Positions 15,548 through 17,690 of a DNA stretch of 17,690 bases are shown here, in pieces (position 1 is the stretch's first letter; each line of letters begins with the position of its first letter). The stretch covers positions 18,138 through 35,827 of the forward strand of contig DDSR01000466.1 of the NCBI GenBank assembly GCA_002343455.1, read 5' to 3'. The stretch comes from Deltaproteobacteria bacterium UBA2385 (lineage in GTDB: Bacteria > Myxococcota_A > UBA796 > UBA2385). A program made the translations under genes and the position numbers. The notes beneath the pieces were generated by a model, which did not search any database, was not told the DNA's origin, and saw only the letters and a list, made by a program, of their open reading frames with translations.

Positions 15548-16588
15548 ATGCATCGACGCAGCTTCATGGCCCTCCTCGCCGCGCTGCCCCTGGCCTGCAC
15601 CCGGCGCGCATCGCCTCCCGAGGACCCCCTCGGCCGCGCGGTCACGGCGCTCAGGGCCCTCGCCCTCCCCGACGGCCGCGTCCCCAGCAGCACCTACGGC
15701 TTCATGCGCGAGGGCCACTCCACGACGGCGCTGCTGGCGCTCGCGCTGCCCGTCGGCCCCCTCAAGGAGGGCGCGCTGGCCTGGCTCGACACCCAGCTCC
15801 AGCGAGGCCCGCTGGGCCTTGCCGGCCCCGCGCTCGACTACCCGGTCTACGCCACCTCGATCGGCCTGAGGGCCCTCCTCCTCAGCATGGCCGGGCCTCG
15901 GTTCCAGCCCGCGGTCGACTGGCTGCTCGACCAACAGCTCCTGGCCGGCTGGGAGGGCGATCCGGTCCACGGCGGCTTCGGCATGGGGCGCGCCCCGGGC
16001 CAGGCCGCGCCCACCCCTCCCTTCCCGGGCCACGTCGACCTCAGCATGACCCGGCGGGCCCTGCAGGCGCTCGCCCTCGCCGAGAGGACCAGCCGGATCC
16101 AGGCCGCGCTCCAGGCTGGAGCCGCCTTCGTCCACCGCTGTCGGGCCGGCGACGGGGGCTTCGTCTACAGCCCCGGCGAGCTGGCCCTCAACAAGAGCGC
16201 GCTGGTCCCCGGCGTGGAGACCGCGGCCAGCGCCGCCGATCACCGCGGCTACGGCTCGGCGACCGCCGATGGCATCCTGGCCCTGCGCGCCGTGGGAGAG
16301 GAGGACGAGGCCGCCATACGCTGGCTGCGGGCCAACCACCGGGTCGACCGCAACCCGGGCCTGGAGGGGGCGCCGATCGAGGCCTACGCCGAGGCGATGC
16401 GCTTCTACTACCGGGCGGCTGCCGCCGAGGCCCTCGCCGGGCAGGAGGGCTGGCAGGCCCCCCTCCGCGAGGCGATCCTCGCTGAGCAGGGCGCCGACGG
16501 CCTCTGGCGCAACGCCCTCGCCTTGCAGAAGGAGGACGACCCCGTCATCGCCACCGGCCTCGCCCTGCTGGCCCTGAGCTACGCATGA
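15548..16588 (+). CDS. Exported toroid protein with Tat-like signal (squalene-cyclase/prenyltransferase-like)
   Basis: 346 residues. The N-terminus MHRRSFMALLAALPLAC has twin arginines (RRSFM) that fit a Tat signal. A cysteine at residue 17 may be a lipidation site, although proline at -3 makes the lipobox non-canonical. The body has toroid repeats: GHSTTALLALAL (56-67), YATSIGLRALLLS (101-113), DLSMTRRALQALALAE (164-179), GDGGFVYSPG (201-210), YGSATADGILALRAVG (235-250) and EQGADGLWRNALAL (313-326). The block HRVDRNPGL with a later FYYRAAAAEAL resembles a squalene-cyclase-like family common in planctomycetes, from memory. No DxDD motif is present. The protein is a distant relative of the toroid gene 1.1 kb upstream, not a recent duplicate. 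It overlaps the HDAC-like gene by 4 bases (ATGA), implying joint expression. Function unknown. Confidence 0.8.
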   Translation: MHRRSFMALLAALPLACTRRASPPEDPLGRAVTALRALALPDGRVPSSTYGFMREGHSTTALLALALPVGPLKEGALAWLDTQLQRGPLGLAGPALDYPVYATSIGLRALLLSMAGPRFQPAVDWLLDQQLLAGWEGDPVHGGFGMGRAPGQAAPTPPFPGHVDLSMTRRALQALALAERTSRIQAALQAGAAFVHRCRAGDGGFVYSPGELALNKSALVPGVETAASAADHRGYGSATADGILALRAVGEEDEAAIRWLRANHRVDRNPGLEGAPIEAYAEAMRFYYRAAAAEALAGQEGWQAPLREAILAEQGADGLWRNALALQKEDDPVIATGLALLALSYA

Positions 16589-17610
16589 AGTCAGCCTGGC
16601 TGTTGCTCGTCCTGATCCCGGTCCTGGGCGGTCTGCTCGCCTTCGTCCAGCCTCCGCCTCGCCCCGCGGCCCAGCCCGGTCGCGCCTTGCCCGGCGGCGC
16701 CCTGGTCGCCTTCTCCAAGGGCTACCGGGTCAGCTTCTACGGCCTGGAGCGCCTGCACCCCTTCGACATCGGCAAGCCCGGCCGCATCGCCCGCCACCTC
16801 GTCGAGCAGGGCCTGATGGAGAAGCAGGACTTCGCCATCGCCGACGAGGTCGATCCCACCTTGCTCGCGCGGGTGCACGACCCCGCCTACCTCGCCTCGC
16901 TCTCGACCCCCAAGGTCCTCTCCGAGGCGCTGGAGGTCGCGGTCCCCGGCTTCCTCCCCAAGGCCGCTTTGGACCGACGCGTGCTCGGCCCCTTCCGCCG
17001 GCAGGTCCAAGGCAGCGTGCTGGCTGCCCGCGGCGCCCGCGCGCACGGCCTGGGCATCAACCTCGGCGGCGGCTTCCATCATGCGCGCCCGGCGATGGGC
17101 CACGGCTTCTGCGTCTACAACGACGTCGCCGTCGCCATCGCCGCCATGCGCGAGGAGGGCCTCGAAGGCACCGTCCTGATCGTCGACACCGACGCCCACC
17201 AGGGCGACGGCAGCCACGCCTTCTTCGCCCAGGACCCCACCGTCTTCAGCCTCTCCCTGCACCAGGCCGGCATCTTCCCCCAGCCCCGGCTGCCGGGGGA
17301 TCTCGACCAGGACCTGCCTGCGGGCATCAACGACTCAGACTTCCTCGCTGTCCTGGCCGCTGTCTTTGAGCGCGCCCCGCAGGATCCCGCCTTCGTCGTC
17401 CACGTCGCCGGCAGCGACGTGCTCGCCGACGACCCGCTGGCCAGCCTGGGGCTCACTCCCGAGGGCCTGGTCGAGCGGGACCTGTTCGTGCTGCGCTGGG
17501 CGAGGCAGCGGGGGGTGCCCCTGCTGCACCTCCTGGCCGGCGGCTACGGCCCCAGCTCCGCGCAGGCGCAGGCCCGCAGCGTGGAGGCGATGCTGGGGGA
17601 GCTGCGCTGA
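16585..17610 (+). CDS. HDAC11-like (class IV) deacetylase/deacylase with N-terminal membrane anchor
   Basis: 341 residues. A basic-hydrophobic N-terminus (MKSAWLLLVLIPVLGGLLAF, residues 1-20) and a Pro-rich linker (22-37) precede a histone-deacetylase fold. Class IV blocks are SFYGLERLHPFDIGKPGR (50-67), NLGGGFHH (159-166, tandem catalytic histidines 165/166), GHGFCVYND (172-180), DTDAHQGDGS (201-210, zinc ligands Asp203 and His205), AGSDVLADDPLASLGLTPEGL (275-295, third ligand Asp278) and LLAGGYG (316-322) with the transition-state Tyr321. All catalytic residues are present, so an active zinc amidohydrolase is likely. Class IV HDAC11 removes acyl groups, including long fatty acyl groups, from lysine. 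The ATG overlaps the upstream stop (ATGA), supporting the anchored start. A TTG at 16687 would give a soluble form but lacks a ribosome site. Confidence 0.88.
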   Translation: MKSAWLLLVLIPVLGGLLAFVQPPPRPAAQPGRALPGGALVAFSKGYRVSFYGLERLHPFDIGKPGRIARHLVEQGLMEKQDFAIADEVDPTLLARVHDPAYLASLSTPKVLSEALEVAVPGFLPKAALDRRVLGPFRRQVQGSVLAARGARAHGLGINLGGGFHHARPAMGHGFCVYNDVAVAIAAMREEGLEGTVLIVDTDAHQGDGSHAFFAQDPTVFSLSLHQAGIFPQPRLPGDLDQDLPAGINDSDFLAVLAAVFERAPQDPAFVVHVAGSDVLADDPLASLGLTPEGLVERDLFVLRWARQRGVPLLHLLAGGYGPSSAQAQARSVEAMLGELR

Positions 17611-17690
17611 GGCTCCAGCCCCCCCCCGCTGTTTGTAGATGGTTTCCCATGCCGCCGGTTCGTCGGCTCCACGAGCCATGAGACAGGCAG
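17611..17690. other. Gene-free right edge
   Basis: No gene start, RNA or convincing terminator was seen in these last 80 bases. There is a run of eight C just after the HDAC-like stop (17620-17627) and a 5-base stem, GGCTC/GAGCC, near 17664-17676 without a T-run. Confidence 0.4.

Noticed and set aside
15518..16339. Upstream extension of the methyltransferase frame to give 624 residues
   Set aside because: The extra part is antisense to the exported toroid gene and has shadow-like composition; the conserved protein begins near 15517.
13209..16588. Toroid proteins as functional squalene-hopene cyclases in a hopanoid cluster
   Set aside because: No DxDD motif, export signals present, lengths are short for a cyclase, and no isoprenoid biosynthesis genes are nearby.
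1..17690. CRISPR arrays, tRNA/rRNA genes, insertion sequences, prophage or integrase genes
   Set aside because: None were seen when reading both strands; the window is almost fully occupied by the listed genes.

Overview
The window is very GC-rich, densely coding DNA with strong G/C bias at third codon positions. That bias also produces many long antisense shadow frames. Base composition, lipoproteins with very short leaders, and the gene repertoire suggest an uncultured Gram-negative bacterium of the Myxococcota/deltaproteobacterial type. This taxonomic guess is an inference; no rRNA or marker gene is present.

Layout. (1) 1-232, minus: the N-terminus of an unrecognised membrane-anchored or exported protein that runs off the left edge. 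(2) 324-2944, plus: two tandem, translationally overlapping paralogues of arylsulfotransferase-like beta-propeller lipoproteins. (3) 2951-10087, minus: a complete operon for the Na+-translocating NADH:quinone oxidoreductase in the order nqrA-B-C-D-E-F-apbE-nqrM. It holds all six subunits plus the flavin transferase that attaches FMN to NqrB/NqrC and the small Cys-rich maturation factor. Neighbouring genes overlap or lie a few bases apart, and most have strong Shine-Dalgarno sequences. (4) 10228-11673, minus: an MBOAT O-acyltransferase of the AlgI type, with no obvious partner next to it. (5) 11754-12188, plus: a TrxC-type thioredoxin with an N-terminal zinc ribbon. (6) 12193-13131, minus: a fold-type II PLP enzyme very close to serine racemase. 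(7) 13209-14441, plus: a secreted alpha/alpha-toroid (squalene-cyclase/prenyltransferase-like) protein, ending at a hairpin shared with the convergent gene. (8) 14465-15517, minus: a class I SAM methyltransferase. (9) 15548-17610, plus: a two-gene unit with a 4-base overlap. It encodes a second, exported toroid protein and an HDAC11-like (class IV) deacylase that carries an N-terminal membrane anchor.

How they work together. The eight-gene NQR block is a self-contained respiratory module, likely providing a sodium-motive NADH dehydrogenase. The most unusual part is the right end. Within 4.4 kb there are two different exported toroid proteins that lack the cyclase DxDD motif, and one of them is coupled to a histone-deacetylase-fold enzyme that appears to sit outside the cytoplasm. 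The tandem arylsulfotransferase-like lipoproteins at the left end are the second point of interest.

No tRNA, rRNA, CRISPR array, insertion sequence or integrase was seen. No gene-free stretch longer than about 150 bases exists.
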